A program made the position numbers and the translations under genes. The notes under the pieces were generated by a model that did not search any database, had not been told where the DNA came from, and saw only the letters and a list, made by a program, of their open reading frames with translations. A DNA stretch of 62,416 nucleotides. Source: G963664585 sp963664585 (GTDB lineage: Bacteria; Bacillota; Clostridia; Oscillospirales; Ruminococcaceae). Location of the stretch: the NCBI GenBank assembly GCA_963664585.2, contig CAXXEO010000004.1, positions 1 to 62,416 on the forward strand. The letters run 5' to 3'. Below, one piece after another: positions 36,778-47,239 of the stretch; position 1 is the first letter of the stretch, and the number at the start of each line of letters is the position of its first letter.

Positions 36778-39700
36778 GTGGAGTTTAACGTATTCGAATC
36801 GATCAAGATTGGACTTGCATCACCCGAGCAGATGAGGTCTTGGTCCTATGGCGAGGTAAAAAAGCCTGAGACCATTAACTACAGAACCCTGAAGCCGGAA
36901 AGGGACGGTCTTTTCTGTGAACGTATTTTTGGCCCCCAAAAGGATTGGGAGTGCTATTGCGGACGCTATAAGAGAATCAGATATAAGGGCAAAGTGTGTG
37001 AGCGCTGCGGTGTTGAAGTAACCCGCGCCAAGGTGCGCCGCGAGCGTATGGGGCACATCGAACTGGCGGCCCCGGTATCTCATATATGGTATTTTAAGGG
37101 AACCTCCTCGCGTATGGGCCTTTTGCTCAACATGTCTCCAAGACTTTTGGAGAAGGTGCTCTATTTTGCTGCCTATGTGGTGACAGATCCCGGCATGACC
37201 AACCTGAAGAAGTATGCACTTCTTACAGAAAAAGAATATCGGGATATGAAAGAAGCGTATGAGGACGAGTTTTCAGCCGGGATGGGCGCAGAGGCCGTCA
37301 AAAAGCTTTTACAGGATCTCAACCTCGAGCAGTTGTCTGTTGAGATCAAGAATGATCTGAAAACTGCTGCCGGTCAAAAGAAGGCTAAGCTACTTAAGCG
37401 CCTTGAGGTTGTTGAGGCGTTCAGGGCATCAGGCAACAAACCAGAGTGGATGATTCTGGACGTAGTGCCGGTCATTCCCCCCGATATTCGCCCGATGGTT
37501 CAGCTCGATGGCGGCCGCTTTGCCACCAGTGATTTGAACGATTTATACCGCCGCGTCATCAACCGGAACAACCGCCTGAAAAAGCTGTTGGAGCTGGGTG
37601 CTCCTGATATTATCGTCAGAAATGAAAAGCGTATGCTACAAGAGGCTGTGGATGCCCTCATCGACAATGGCCGCCGCGGACGTCCGGTCACCGGACCCAA
37701 TAACCGCGCGCTCAAATCCCTTTCCGATATGTTAAAGGGCAAGCAGGGACGTTTTAGACAGAACCTTCTCGGCAAACGCGTTGACTATTCCGGCCGTTCG
37801 GTTATCGTCGTAGGCCCCGAGCTTAAGATGTATCAGTGCGGATTACCGAAAGAGATGGCGCTTGAGCTTTTTAAGCCCTTCGTCATGAAGAGGCTTGTGG
37901 ATCAGAAGGTGGCCACAAATATTAAAAATGCCAGAAAGATGGTTGAGCGGGCAAGCACCAAGGAAGTCTGGGACGCTCTGGAAATCGTGATCAAGGATCA
38001 TCCTGTCCTGCTTAACCGCGCACCGACCCTTCACAGACTGGGTATCCAGGCCTTTGAGCCAGTGCTTGTCGAAGGAAGGGCACTTAAGCTCCATCCGTTG
38101 GTGTGTACCGCTTATAATGCGGACTTCGATGGTGACCAGATGGCCGTTCACGTTCCTCTGTCCGCCGAGGCTCAGGTGGAAGCACGTTTCCTCATGCTTG
38201 CCGCTGGTAATCTTCTCAAGCCCTCAGATGGAAAGCCGGTCGCTGTGCCTACACAGGACATGGTTTTGGGCTCTTACTACCTGACTATGGTCAGGGAAAA
38301 CGAGATAGGTGCCGGCAAGGTTTTTCGCGACTTCGATGAGGCTAGAATGGCCTACAGCGAGGGTGCCGTGGGATTACACGCCCCTATAAGAGTGCGTACA
38401 AGCAAAATTATCAATGGGGAAACGATCACTAAGATTATTGACGCCACCGTTGGCCGCATCATATTCAATGATCCGATTCCACAGGACCTGGGTTATGTGG
38501 ACCGTACTAATCCGGAAAACATACTGAACCTGGAGGTTGCCTTCCTGGTGCGAAAGGGCGAGCTCGGCAAAATCATCGAGCGCTGTATCCGCATCCATGG
38601 CACCGCTACTACCGCAGAAGTGCTCGATCACATCAAAGCCCAGGGCTTTAAATACTCCACAAAGGGCGCCATTACCGTTGCTGTCACGGATGCGATTATC
38701 CCGCCGGAAAAAGCCGCCTTCATCGAGCAAGCGGAAAAAAGAGTTGATGAGATCAAGCGCCAGTACGACCGCGGATTCATCTCGGAAGAGGTTCGTTACG
38801 AAAGGGTCGTCAAGACCTGGAACGACACTACCCAAGAGGTTAAGGACGCTCTGCAGAGAAGCTTTGACCGCGACAACCCCATCTTCATCATGGCGGACTC
38901 GGGCGCCCGTGGTTCCATGGACCAAATTCGTCAGCTGGCCGGCATGAGAGGACTGATCGCCAACACCTCTGGCCGCGCTATTGAGATACCGATTCGTTCC
39001 AACTACCGTGAGGGACTGAATATCCTCGAATATTTTAATTCTTCCAGAGGTGCCAGAAAGGGTCTGGCAGATACCGCCCTCAGAACTGCCGACTCAGGTT
39101 ATCTGACTCGCCGTCTGGTGGACGTATCTCAGGATGTGATCATACGTGAGCAGGATTGCGGCACACATGAAGGCTTGGTCGTACAAAAAATTGTTGATTC
39201 AGGACGCATTATCGAGGATCTCGATGAGCGCCTGATCGGACGCTTTGTTGCCGAGCCCGTCGTGGATCCCGCTACCGGTGAGGTAATAGTCGACCGGGAT
39301 ACCATGGTCACAGAGAAAATTGCCAAGCAGATTATTGATGCTGGGTACACTGAGGTCAAGATTCGTTCCATTCTCAACTGCACCACCAAGTACGGGGTTT
39401 GCGCCCACTGTTATGGTGCTAACCTGGCTAACGGTGATCTGGTGGGCATTGGCGAAGCGGTTGGCATCATCGCCGCCCAGTCTATCGGCGAACCAGGTAC
39501 ACAGCTGACCATGAGAACGTTCAGAACGGGCGGTGTCGTTTCCGCCAGTGATATCACACAGGGCCTTCCTCGTATTGAGGAGCTGTTTGAGGCCAGAAAG
39601 CCGAAAAATGCGGCAATTATCAGCCATGTAACCGGCATCGTGGACTTCATCAAGGACGCTAAGGGCGGCGACTTTGTGGTCGTTACAAACGAGGACGGCG

Positions 39701-40320
39701 AGCGTTTCGAAAAACAGATCGTATATGGTTCAAGTGTTAAAGTGGCTGCAGGCGACCACATTGAAAAGGGCGATCTGATCACTGAAGGATCGGCAGAGCC
39801 TAACGAAGTCCTTCAGGTCAGCGGAGAGCTGGCCGTTCAGGATTACCTGATCAAGGAGGTTCAGAGGGTCTATCGAACACAGGGCGTTGATATCAATGAT
39901 AAGCATATCGAGGTTATCGTACGCCAGATGATGCGCAAGGTCCGTCTTGACGACCAGGGTGATACCGAACTGATACCCGGCACATATGTCGAGAAGACCG
40001 AGGTTGTCGGCGTCAATGGTGAAATGTCCGTCCAAAATAAATTTGACGGCGGGCAGCGTCAGCAGGCAAGCTGGATACCCGTTCTTTTAGGAATCACAAA
40101 GGCATCTCTTGTCACCGAGTCCTTTATGTCCGCGGCTTCTTTCCAGGAGACCACGCGCGTACTCACCGAGGCAGCCATCAAGGGTAAAATCGACCCGCTT
40201 CTGGGACTCAAGGAAAATGTCATTATCGGTAAGCTGGTACCAGCTGGTACAGGTACGGTGGAATACGCCAGTATTTATGCGCAGTATTCTTCGCAGCATA
40301 TAAAGGCCAATGCCGATTAA
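36778..40320 (+). CDS. rpoC: DNA-directed RNA polymerase subunit beta'
   Basis: Core catalytic subunit, 1180 residues from the GTG at 36778 (reads MEFNVFESIKIGLASPEQMR). The zinc site CYCGRYKRIRYKGKVCERCGVEV and the active-site Mg motif YNADFDGDQMAVH are present. The frame is open upstream into rpoB but has no homology there. The second zinc site is CTTKYGVCAHCYGANL, and the bridge and trigger regions (GSRGSM-type ADSGARGSMDQIRQLAGMRG) are intact. Coupled to rpoB by spacing. Confidence 0.98.
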   Translation: MEFNVFESIKIGLASPEQMRSWSYGEVKKPETINYRTLKPERDGLFCERIFGPQKDWECYCGRYKRIRYKGKVCERCGVEVTRAKVRRERMGHIELAAPVSHIWYFKGTSSRMGLLLNMSPRLLEKVLYFAAYVVTDPGMTNLKKYALLTEKEYRDMKEAYEDEFSAGMGAEAVKKLLQDLNLEQLSVEIKNDLKTAAGQKKAKLLKRLEVVEAFRASGNKPEWMILDVVPVIPPDIRPMVQLDGGRFATSDLNDLYRRVINRNNRLKKLLELGAPDIIVRNEKRMLQEAVDALIDNGRRGRPVTGPNNRALKSLSDMLKGKQGRFRQNLLGKRVDYSGRSVIVVGPELKMYQCGLPKEMALELFKPFVMKRLVDQKVATNIKNARKMVERASTKEVWDALEIVIKDHPVLLNRAPTLHRLGIQAFEPVLVEGRALKLHPLVCTAYNADFDGDQMAVHVPLSAEAQVEARFLMLAAGNLLKPSDGKPVAVPTQDMVLGSYYLTMVRENEIGAGKVFRDFDEARMAYSEGAVGLHAPIRVRTSKIINGETITKIIDATVGRIIFNDPIPQDLGYVDRTNPENILNLEVAFLVRKGELGKIIERCIRIHGTATTAEVLDHIKAQGFKYSTKGAITVAVTDAIIPPEKAAFIEQAEKRVDEIKRQYDRGFISEEVRYERVVKTWNDTTQEVKDALQRSFDRDNPIFIMADSGARGSMDQIRQLAGMRGLIANTSGRAIEIPIRSNYREGLNILEYFNSSRGARKGLADTALRTADSGYLTRRLVDVSQDVIIREQDCGTHEGLVVQKIVDSGRIIEDLDERLIGRFVAEPVVDPATGEVIVDRDTMVTEKIAKQIIDAGYTEVKIRSILNCTTKYGVCAHCYGANLANGDLVGIGEAVGIIAAQSIGEPGTQLTMRTFRTGGVVSASDITQGLPRIEELFEARKPKNAAIISHVTGIVDFIKDAKGGDFVVVTNEDGERFEKQIVYGSSVKVAAGDHIEKGDLITEGSAEPNEVLQVSGELAVQDYLIKEVQRVYRTQGVDINDKHIEVIVRQMMRKVRLDDQGDTELIPGTYVEKTEVVGVNGEMSVQNKFDGGQRQQASWIPVLLGITKASLVTESFMSAASFQETTRVLTEAAIKGKIDPLLGLKENVIIGKLVPAGTGTVEYASIYAQYSSQHIKANAD

Positions 40321-40365
40321 TGAATGGATTTTGGTAATACTGTCAAAAAACCCAAGCAATAATTG

Positions 40366-40395
40366 TTGACAAGATGCGACATTCGGTGATAAAAT
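40366..40395 (+). promoter_or_regulatory. Sigma-A promoter of the rpsL operon
   Basis: TTGACA (40366-40371), 18-base spacer, TAAAAT (40390-40395), about 90 bases before rpsL. Confidence 0.7.
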
Positions 40396-40485
40396 AATTA
40401 AATGGGCAAACTTTAATAGGTTCATGCCTGGCTTAATGGCCGGTTTGATAAATAAAATGAAAATAAATAAGTAAGGAGGTGTAAT

Positions 40486-40926
40486 ATGCCAACCTTTAAC
40501 CAGCTCGTGAGAAAGGGCCGTGAGGCTATCGTGAAGAAGTCTACCGCTCCTGCGCTCTTAAAAGGACTCAACTCCAAAAAGAACGTGATGATCGATCAGA
40601 CCTCTCCGCAGAAAAGGGGAGTATGTACTGCAATCAGAACACAAACCCCTAAGAAGCCTAACTCGGCTCTTAGAAAAGTCGCAAGGGTTAGATTGTCTAA
40701 CGGAATTGAAGCCACAGCCTATATCCCCGGAATCGGGCACAATTTGCAGGAACATTCTGTTGTGCTTATCCGTGGTGGCCGTGTAAAGGACTTACCTGGT
40801 GTGCGTTACCATATCATTCGCGGTACTCTGGATGCCCAGGGTGTTGCCAAGCGCATGCAGTCGAGATCCAAGTACGGTGCTAAGAGACCAAAGGCTGGTG
40901 CTGCCGCAAAGACGACGAAAAAATAA
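40486..40926 (+). CDS. rpsL: 30S ribosomal protein S12
   Basis: Decoding-centre protein, 146 residues. It has MPTFNQLVRKGRE, the streptomycin-relevant segment TPKKPNSALRKVARVRL, and GGRVKDLPGVRYHIIRG. The lysines at these two sites are the sensitive-type residues. AAGGAGGTG precedes the start. First gene of rpsL-rpsG-fusA-tuf. Confidence 0.98.
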   Translation: MPTFNQLVRKGREAIVKKSTAPALLKGLNSKKNVMIDQTSPQKRGVCTAIRTQTPKKPNSALRKVARVRLSNGIEATAYIPGIGHNLQEHSVVLIRGGRVKDLPGVRYHIIRGTLDAQGVAKRMQSRSKYGAKRPKAGAAAKTTKK

Positions 40927-41035
40927 CCCGAAATAGTGCCGCACAACAGGTGGCTTAAAGCCGCTATTGGCGCGCGCGGGAGTTTTGTCGCTTTCGAGTA
41001 CCGATGATATCATTTATGTGAAGGAGGGAAGAGAA

Positions 41036-41506
41036 GTGCCAAGAAGAGGCAATATAGCAAAACGTGATGTTTTGCCAGATCCGCTATATAGTTCGAAAAT
41101 GGTTACACGCCTGATTAACAGCATCATGTATGATGGCAAGAAGGGTGTAGCTCAAAAGATTGTCTACGGTGCCTTTGATATTGTGCAGGTTAAGACCAGC
41201 AAGAATGGCCTTGAGGCGTTTGAGCAGGCTCTTGAAAATATCATGCCAATGTTAGAGGTCAAGGCCCGCCGTGTCGGCGGTGCAACCTATCAGGTTCCTA
41301 TGGAAGTACGCCCTGAAAGACGCCAGACGCTGGGTCTCAGATGGCTTACCGGTTATGCGCGCAAGCGTTCGGAAAGAACCATGCAGGAGAGACTGGCCGG
41401 CGAAATTATGGACGCCCTGAATGGAACAGGTGGAGCATGCAAAAAGCGCGAGGATACTCACAAGATGGCCGATGCCAACAAGGCGTTTGCACATTACAGA
41501 TGGTAG
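41036..41506 (+). CDS. rpsG: 30S ribosomal protein S7
   Basis: Assembly-initiating 16S rRNA-binding protein, 156 residues, the standard length. It starts at GTG 41036 (MPRRGNIAKRDVLPDP), 6 bases after AAGGAGGG; an open frame further upstream has no homology. Landmarks are LINSIMYDGKKGVAQKIVYGA, RRVGGATYQVPMEVRPERR and EDTHKMADANKAFAHYRW at the end. Confidence 0.97.
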   Translation: MPRRGNIAKRDVLPDPLYSSKMVTRLINSIMYDGKKGVAQKIVYGAFDIVQVKTSKNGLEAFEQALENIMPMLEVKARRVGGATYQVPMEVRPERRQTLGLRWLTGYARKRSERTMQERLAGEIMDALNGTGGACKKREDTHKMADANKAFAHYRW

Positions 41507-41561
41507 TACCGAGTGCGCTTAGATCAAAGCGGTTTCGCATAGAAATATTAAGGAGGACTAT

Positions 41562-43644
41562 ATGCCAAGGGATGTGGCGCTAGAGCTTACGCGCAATATA
41601 GGCATAATGGCTCATATCGACGCCGGTAAAACCACTACTACCGAGCGTATTCTATACTATACAGGTAAGACTCATAAAATCGGTGAGGTCCATGAGGGCG
41701 CAGCCACCATGGACTGGATGGAGCAGGAGCAGGAGAGAGGCATTACAATCACCTCCGCTGCGACAACCTGCTTTTGGACGGGTCACCGCATAAACATTAT
41801 CGACACCCCTGGGCATGTGGACTTCACCGTTGAGGTCGAGCGATCCCTGCGGGTACTGGACGGATCTGTCACTGTGTTTTGCGCCAAGGGTGGAGTGGAG
41901 CCCCAGTCTGAGACTGTTTGGCGCCAGGCTGACAAATACCGTGTACCCAGAATGGCCTATGTAAACAAAATGGACATTATGGGCGCTGACTTTTTTAATG
42001 TGGTTTCTATGATGCACGACAGACTGAAATGTAATGCTATTCCCATACAGCTTCCTATTGGCGCCGAGCAGTTTTTTAAGGGTATCGTTGACCTTGTCGA
42101 GATGAAAGCTTATGTTTACTATGATGACATGGGCAAGGACATCAGAGTTGAAGAGATTCCTGAAGATATGCGCGAGTTGGCGGAAGAGAGCAGACTCAAG
42201 TTGATCGACGCTATCGCCGAACAGGATGAACAGCTGATGATCAAATACCTGGATGGTGAAGAGCTGACCATTGAAGAGATCAAGGGAGCCATTAGAAGGG
42301 CCACACTGGCCAACGAACTGGTTCCTGTCACTTGCGGCACATCTTACCGCAACAAGGGCGTCCAGAAGCTTCTAGACGCGGTTGTGGACTATATGCCCGC
42401 TCCCACCGATGTTGATCACATCACAGGCATTAACCCCGACACAGACGAAAAAGAGGAGAGGCCGTCATCTGATAATGAACCCTTCTCTGCTTTGGCCTTT
42501 AAAATTGCCACAGATCCTTATGTGGGTAAGCTGTGCTTCTTCAGAGTGTATTCGGGTACGGTTAACGCCGGCTCATCGATACTGAACTCAACCAAGGATA
42601 ATTCTGAGCGTATGGGGCGTATTCTGCAGATGCATGCCAATCACCGGCAGGACATCGAAACCTGCTATGCAGGCGATATTGCAGCGGCGGTAGGACTCAA
42701 AAATACTACAACCGGCGATACACTGTGCGATCCCAAAAATCCGATTATCCTTGAGTCCATGGACTTCCCAGAGCCTGTCATCAGGGTGGCTATCGAGCCA
42801 AAGACAAAGGCAGGTCAAGAGAAGATGGGCCTCGGCCTTTCCAAACTGGCTGAGGAGGATCCCACTTTTAAGACCTATACGGACGAAGAGACGGGTCAAA
42901 CCATCATCGCCGGAATGGGAGAACTTCATCTTGAGATTATCGTGGACCGCCTTCTGCGCGAATTCAGGGTAGAGGCGAACGTCGGAAAGCCACAGGTCGC
43001 CTATAAGGAGACCATCAGAAAGCTGGCCGATGTCGACATGAAATACGCCCGCCAATCCGGCGGACGCGGCCAGTACGGCCATGTCAAGATCAAGGTCGAA
43101 CCAAATGAAAGCGGTAAGGGCTATGAGTTTAAGAACGCCATCGTAGGTGGAAGCATACCCAAGGAATACATTGGCCCAATCGACCAGGGTATTCAGGGTG
43201 CCATGCAGTCCGGTGTTCTGGCCGGATATATTGTGGTCGATGTCAAGGTCACACTATATGACGGATCCTATCATGAGGTTGACTCCTCAGAAATGGCCTT
43301 TAAGATAGCTGGTTCCATGGCCTTCAAAGAAGCCTGCCGCAAGGCCGATCCCGTCATCCTGGAGCCCATCATGAAGGTCATGGTTACCGTGCCTGAAGAT
43401 TATATGGGCGATGTCATGGGCGACCTCAACTCTCGCCGCGGACAGATACAGGGGATGGAAGCACGCTTTGGCGCCCAGCAGATCACTGCTTTTGTACCGC
43501 TATCCGAAATGTTCGGCTATTCCACTGATTTGCGTTCAAAGGACTCAAGGCCGTGGAGTATATGTGATGGAGCCTTCACATTATATTGAAGTTCCTCGCT
43601 CAATCGCCGAAGGAATTGTAAGCGCCAGAGGCAAAAAAGACTAA
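41562..43644 (+). CDS. fusA: Elongation factor G, one +1 frameshift near the 3' end
   Basis: Translocation GTPase. G1 is AHIDAGKTTTTERIL, with G3 DTPGHVDF and G4 NKMD; domains II to V follow. The frame breaks at 43541-43542, where AAAGGACT replaces an expected AAAGACT; the raw frame ends in SKDSRPWSICDGAFTLY at 43589. Removing one G gives LRSKTQGRGVYVMEPSHYIEVP and the normal end ARGKKD at 43644 (693 residues). Since fusA is essential, a consensus error is most likely. AAGGAGG lies upstream. Confidence 0.96.
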
Positions 43645-43745
43645 GGTTTTTCGCACTAATACTTGATTTTCAAGGATACACTTGCTACAATACGAATTGT
43701 AGCTATAAATGTAATTATAATGAAATAAAGGGAGGAATATTTAAA

Positions 43746-44942
43746 ATGGGAAAGGCGAAATTCGAAAGAAATAAGCCCCATGTCAATATCGGCACGATTG
43801 GTCACGTTGACCACGGCAAGACCACTCTTACTGCTGTTATCACCAAGGCCCTTGGTATGAAGGGCGGCGCTGACTTCGTTGCGTATGATATGATTGACAA
43901 GGCTCCTGAAGAGAGAGAGCGCGGAATTACAATCAATACGGCTCACGTTGAGTATCAGACAGAAAAAAGGCACTATGCCCACGTTGACTGCCCCGGACAT
44001 GCCGACTATGTCAAGAACATGATCACCGGTGCTGCGCAGATGGATGGTGCCATTCTGGTTGTGTCTGCTGCAGACGGCCCCATGCCCCAGACCAGAGAGC
44101 ACATCGTGCTTGCCCGTCAGGTTGGCGTGCCCTATATCGTTGTTTTCATGAATAAGGTCGACCAAGTTGACGATCCCGAGTTGATCGAGCTGGTTGAAAT
44201 GGAAATCAGAGAGCTGCTTTCCCTGTATGAGTTCCCCGGCGATGATATTCCGATCATCAAGGGATCTGCTCTGAAGGCTCTTGAAGCTCCTCTCGACGCT
44301 ACAAATCCCGCTTACGCTCCCATCTATGAACTGATGGATGCGGTTGATTCTTATATCCCCACACCAGAGCGTAAAGCTGATCTGCCCTTCCTAATGCCTG
44401 TTGAAGACGTCTTCACCATCACTGGCCGTGGCACCGTTGCCACTGGCAGAGTTGATCGTGGTCGCGTCAAGACCGGTGATGAAATTGAAATTGTAGGCTT
44501 GGTTGATTCACGCAAGTCCGTCGTAACCGGCGTTGAGATGTTCCGTAAGGTTCTTGACTATGCTGAGGCCGGCGATAACATCGGCGCCCTTCTCCGTGGT
44601 ATTCAGAGAGCTGATGTTCAGCGTGGCCAGGTTCTCTGCAAGCCCGGCTCCATCAAGCCCCACACCAAGTTCCGTGGGCAGGTTTACGTTCTTAAACAGT
44701 CTGAGGGTGGCCGTCATACGCCTTTCTTTAATAACTATAGACCTCAGTTCTACTTCAGAACCACCGACGTTACCGGCGTTGTAACTCTGGATGGTGGCGT
44801 TGAGATGTGTATGCCTGGCGATAATATCGAGATGGACGTTGAACTCATAACCCCAATCGCTATTGAGGAAGGTCTCCGCTTCGCTATCCGCGAAGGTGGC
44901 CGTACCGTTGGCTCTGGTGTTGTTATCAAGATTAACGCGTAA
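43746..44942 (+). CDS. tuf: Elongation factor Tu
   Basis: Delivers aminoacyl-tRNA to the ribosome. It is 398 residues. G1 is GHVDHGKTTLTAVI, G3 DCPGHADY and G4 NKVDQVDD. Domain 2 contains GRGTVATGRVDRGRVKTGDE, and the end is GGRTVGSGVVIKINA. AAGGGAGG precedes the ATG, and a TATAAT at 43716-43721 may add a separate promoter. A very strong terminator follows. Confidence 0.98.
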   Translation: MGKAKFERNKPHVNIGTIGHVDHGKTTLTAVITKALGMKGGADFVAYDMIDKAPEERERGITINTAHVEYQTEKRHYAHVDCPGHADYVKNMITGAAQMDGAILVVSAADGPMPQTREHIVLARQVGVPYIVVFMNKVDQVDDPELIELVEMEIRELLSLYEFPGDDIPIIKGSALKALEAPLDATNPAYAPIYELMDAVDSYIPTPERKADLPFLMPVEDVFTITGRGTVATGRVDRGRVKTGDEIEIVGLVDSRKSVVTGVEMFRKVLDYAEAGDNIGALLRGIQRADVQRGQVLCKPGSIKPHTKFRGQVYVLKQSEGGRHTPFFNNYRPQFYFRTTDVTGVVTLDGGVEMCMPGDNIEMDVELITPIAIEEGLRFAIREGGRTVGSGVVIKINA

Positions 44943-44952
44943 GTATTACAAA

Positions 44953-44985
44953 AAAGTCCCGCAGGTTTTTACCTGCGGGACTTTT
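44953..44985 (+). terminator. Terminator of the rpsL-tuf operon
   Basis: Stem AAAGTCCCGCAGGT / ACCTGCGGGACTTT with a short T loop, then further T; 10 bases after the tuf stop. Confidence 0.92.
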
Positions 44986-45045
44986 TATGTGTACAAAGTT
45001 TTTGTCTCTGATCTCCTACCTTTGGCTGGGAAACACAGAAAGGAT

Positions 45046-45151
45046 TATGGTTAATTAACTTGAAAACAAGCTTGTGATTTCTTCCCCTGCCTTCGGCGGA
45101 GGAGAAAAATGACGTTTTATATATAGCCAGTTTTTAAGTTAATTGGCTATA
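45046..45151 (+). repeat. Family A repeat, copy A9
   Basis: 106-bp copy with a slightly diverged left end (TTATGGTTAATTAACTT) and central stem (CCCCTGCC/GGCGGAGG). Confidence 0.85.
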
Positions 45152-45173
45152 TCTCCTAAACGCGGCATAGAAA

Positions 45174-46448
45174 CTAAACTACGGCTGCAAGGGTTAGAAT
45201 CCCCAAGTTGTCATTATAGATTTTGTCGAATTGTGATAAGGGTAGGGGACTTATTCCCCGGCCCACTTCAATGGTGTACCCCGGACGATTGTACGTCTGG
45301 ATAAACCAGTCCTTATAGCCTGCATTCCCCGATGCAGCTGGAGTTTCCTCTACGGTATAACCGCTGACCTCCCCAAACATTTGGGCGATTTCAAAGGAGC
45401 GCGGTGGATTATAATCGGCAAACTTCCAATAGATGATTTCTCCCTGTGTATGGTAAGCGAGGATAAGCCGGAAGTCCTGCTGGCGAGTAAAGGCGGCTAC
45501 TGCTTGGCTTTCCGGCTCTGAAAGAGGTGAAGGACCCACGAAATCCCTTGGCCCGGGCTTTGTATATCCCTGAGCATATTTAATGCGCTTGGCCTCCTCC
45601 CAGCCAGCCGGGTAGTTGAGATTTAGATCTACTCCTTTGATATTAGCCTTCCATCCGGATGGAAAGGGAAGAGACAGATAGTTCATCTCCTTCGCCTGCT
45701 TATAAAGCTCACTATCGGGTGGTATCTCGCCCGTGACCAGATCTACACCATCCGGGTTGACCATCGGGGCTATGTATATGGTAGATTGTTCGTATATCTC
45801 AGACGCTTTTTTGCCACCGATTACGCCGCCACGCGCGTAGGCCTGCGCGTATTGTTCCAGAAACTTCATGAGGACGGGTGTCGTAATCCACTCATTTGCA
45901 TGATGAGCGGCGTTATAAAAGACCTGATTTTGGCCTTTGCCGATTGAAAGAGTATAAAGCGGCTTGCCCGTGACGCTATTTCCTATACTGCCTTTCTGTA
46001 GAAACGGGTATCTTGCCACAAGACCCTCGATAAATAATGAGAGGGCCGTTGAGGTCATGCTGACATTGGTCATTATAACCGGGAAACCAAAAGGAACAGT
46101 AATCGACTGACCAACAGTAAGCTGGTTGGGGTTTATTCCCGGATTCGCCGTCTGTATTGCCGCCACTGTAGTTCCATAGGCAGAGGCGATTTTGTACAAT
46201 GTATTCCCCGCTCTAATTCTGTGAATTACATATCCGGTGAGATAGGGCATCAGTTTTGCCCAAGTTACGTGACCTACAATCCCATCGGGTTTAAGTCCCC
46301 GTGAGGTTTGAAAACGGTTGACGGCACGTTTTGTCATGGGGCCAAAAATGCCATCTATCGTGCCAGAATAAAATTCGGCGCGCTTCAGAGAGGCCTGCAG
46401 CAGTTCAACCTGTGGCCCGCGCGTGCCTTCTTTTAAGGTATTTAACAA
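45174..46448 (-). CDS. PG-binding / LysM / M14 zinc carboxypeptidase-family protein
   Basis: Cell-wall peptidase of 424 residues. A PG_binding_1 repeat lies at about 5-65 (GTRGPQVELLQASLKRAEFYSG, RAVNRFQTSRGLKPDGIVG). A LysM domain is at about 70-120 (HRIRAGNTLYKIASAYGTT). An M14 catalytic domain follows with zinc ligands in YNAAHHANEWITTP (H-x2-E) and LAYHTQGEI, and the catalytic Glu in GYTIEVGRG. This layout matches gamma-D-glutamyl-diaminopimelate endopeptidases used on spore or cell-wall peptides. Start at TTG 46448 (MLNTLKEG), 8 bases from GGAGG; a TTG at 46463 overlaps that site. It is flanked by inward-facing family A repeats. Confidence 0.9.
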   Translation of the reverse strand: MLNTLKEGTRGPQVELLQASLKRAEFYSGTIDGIFGPMTKRAVNRFQTSRGLKPDGIVGHVTWAKLMPYLTGYVIHRIRAGNTLYKIASAYGTTVAAIQTANPGINPNQLTVGQSITVPFGFPVIMTNVSMTSTALSLFIEGLVARYPFLQKGSIGNSVTGKPLYTLSIGKGQNQVFYNAAHHANEWITTPVLMKFLEQYAQAYARGGVIGGKKASEIYEQSTIYIAPMVNPDGVDLVTGEIPPDSELYKQAKEMNYLSLPFPSGWKANIKGVDLNLNYPAGWEEAKRIKYAQGYTKPGPRDFVGPSPLSEPESQAVAAFTRQQDFRLILAYHTQGEIIYWKFADYNPPRSFEIAQMFGEVSGYTVEETPAASGNAGYKDWFIQTYNRPGYTIEVGRGISPLPLSQFDKIYNDNLGILTLAAVV

Positions 46449-46664
46449 AGGGCACTCCTCCAATAATTTTAATTACAAACCATCATATGCGTCTTTGCGG
46501 CCTGTTGTCAGAAGCGTTTTTGCTTTTAAATATAAAATTTATCTTAAATACAAAAGGCCAACCTGAATTGGAAAGGCCAACCACATTATAAGTAAGCTGC
46601 AAACCGACTTTAGCACCCATAAGCGGAGGGGCATTTCGGATCCAAAAGTAACTGCTCGCAGAAA

Positions 46665-46771
46665 TATAGCCAATTAACTTAAAAACTGGCTATATATAAA
46701 ACGTCATTTTCTTCCCCCGCCTTCGGCGGGGGAAGAAATCATAAGATTGTTTTCAAGTTAATCAACTTATA
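46665..46771 (-). repeat. Family A repeat, copy A10
   Basis: 107-bp minus-oriented copy in the 593-bp gap between the M14 gene and cotJA. The remainder of the gap (46449-46664 and 46772-47041) has no gene; AAAGGCCAACC occurs twice near 46553-46581. Confidence 0.9.
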
Positions 46772-47041
46772 GTACGAGCGGATCAGTTTCTACAGCAATA
46801 TTCTGGTGGATTCATATTGCCCTCATACAATAAAAAGTCAGATTTAAATCAACCAAGACATAATTTTAGCTTGATGGCCTATATCCCTTGCTTCCTTTGT
46901 TATAAGGACTGACATGTCGATTTATTGTCACAGGATGAATAGCGGAAGGTATCAAATAAAAGGTAACGAGAGGACGATGACATAGAGAGTGGCATATGAT
47001 GGAATGGCGTAAAACATTTTTTTGAAAGGAGAGCTGTAAGC

Positions 47042-47239
47042 ATGCAGAGCGAAGCTGTTAAAGCCATGCCAATAGCTTTTAAGATTTCACCATTGCCAAG
47101 TGATCCGCAGGTAGCCATGGCGTATGTTCCCTATCAGAATATGGGTACCACCTATGAAGCGGATGAAGCCCTTAGCAGGGGAACCCTATTTCCCGAGTTG
47201 GATAAACCCTTTTTAGGCGAGAGGGGGTTCTCAATATGA
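47042..47239 (+). CDS. cotJA: Spore coat associated protein CotJA
   Basis: 65 residues. It has MAYVPYQNMGTTYEADEALSRGTLFPELDKPFLG, the CotJA core. It is part of the spore inner-coat CotJ set made in the mother cell. GAAAGGAGAG lies upstream of the ATG. Its stop overlaps the cotJB start (ATGA). It supports a sporulating host. Confidence 0.92.
   Translation: MQSEAVKAMPIAFKISPLPSDPQVAMAYVPYQNMGTTYEADEALSRGTLFPELDKPFLGERGFSI

Noticed and set aside
43533..43644. Programmed ribosomal frameshift in fusA
   Set aside because: No known EF-G gene uses one. There is no slippery heptamer or downstream pseudoknot visible, and the same +1 lesion appears in other genes.
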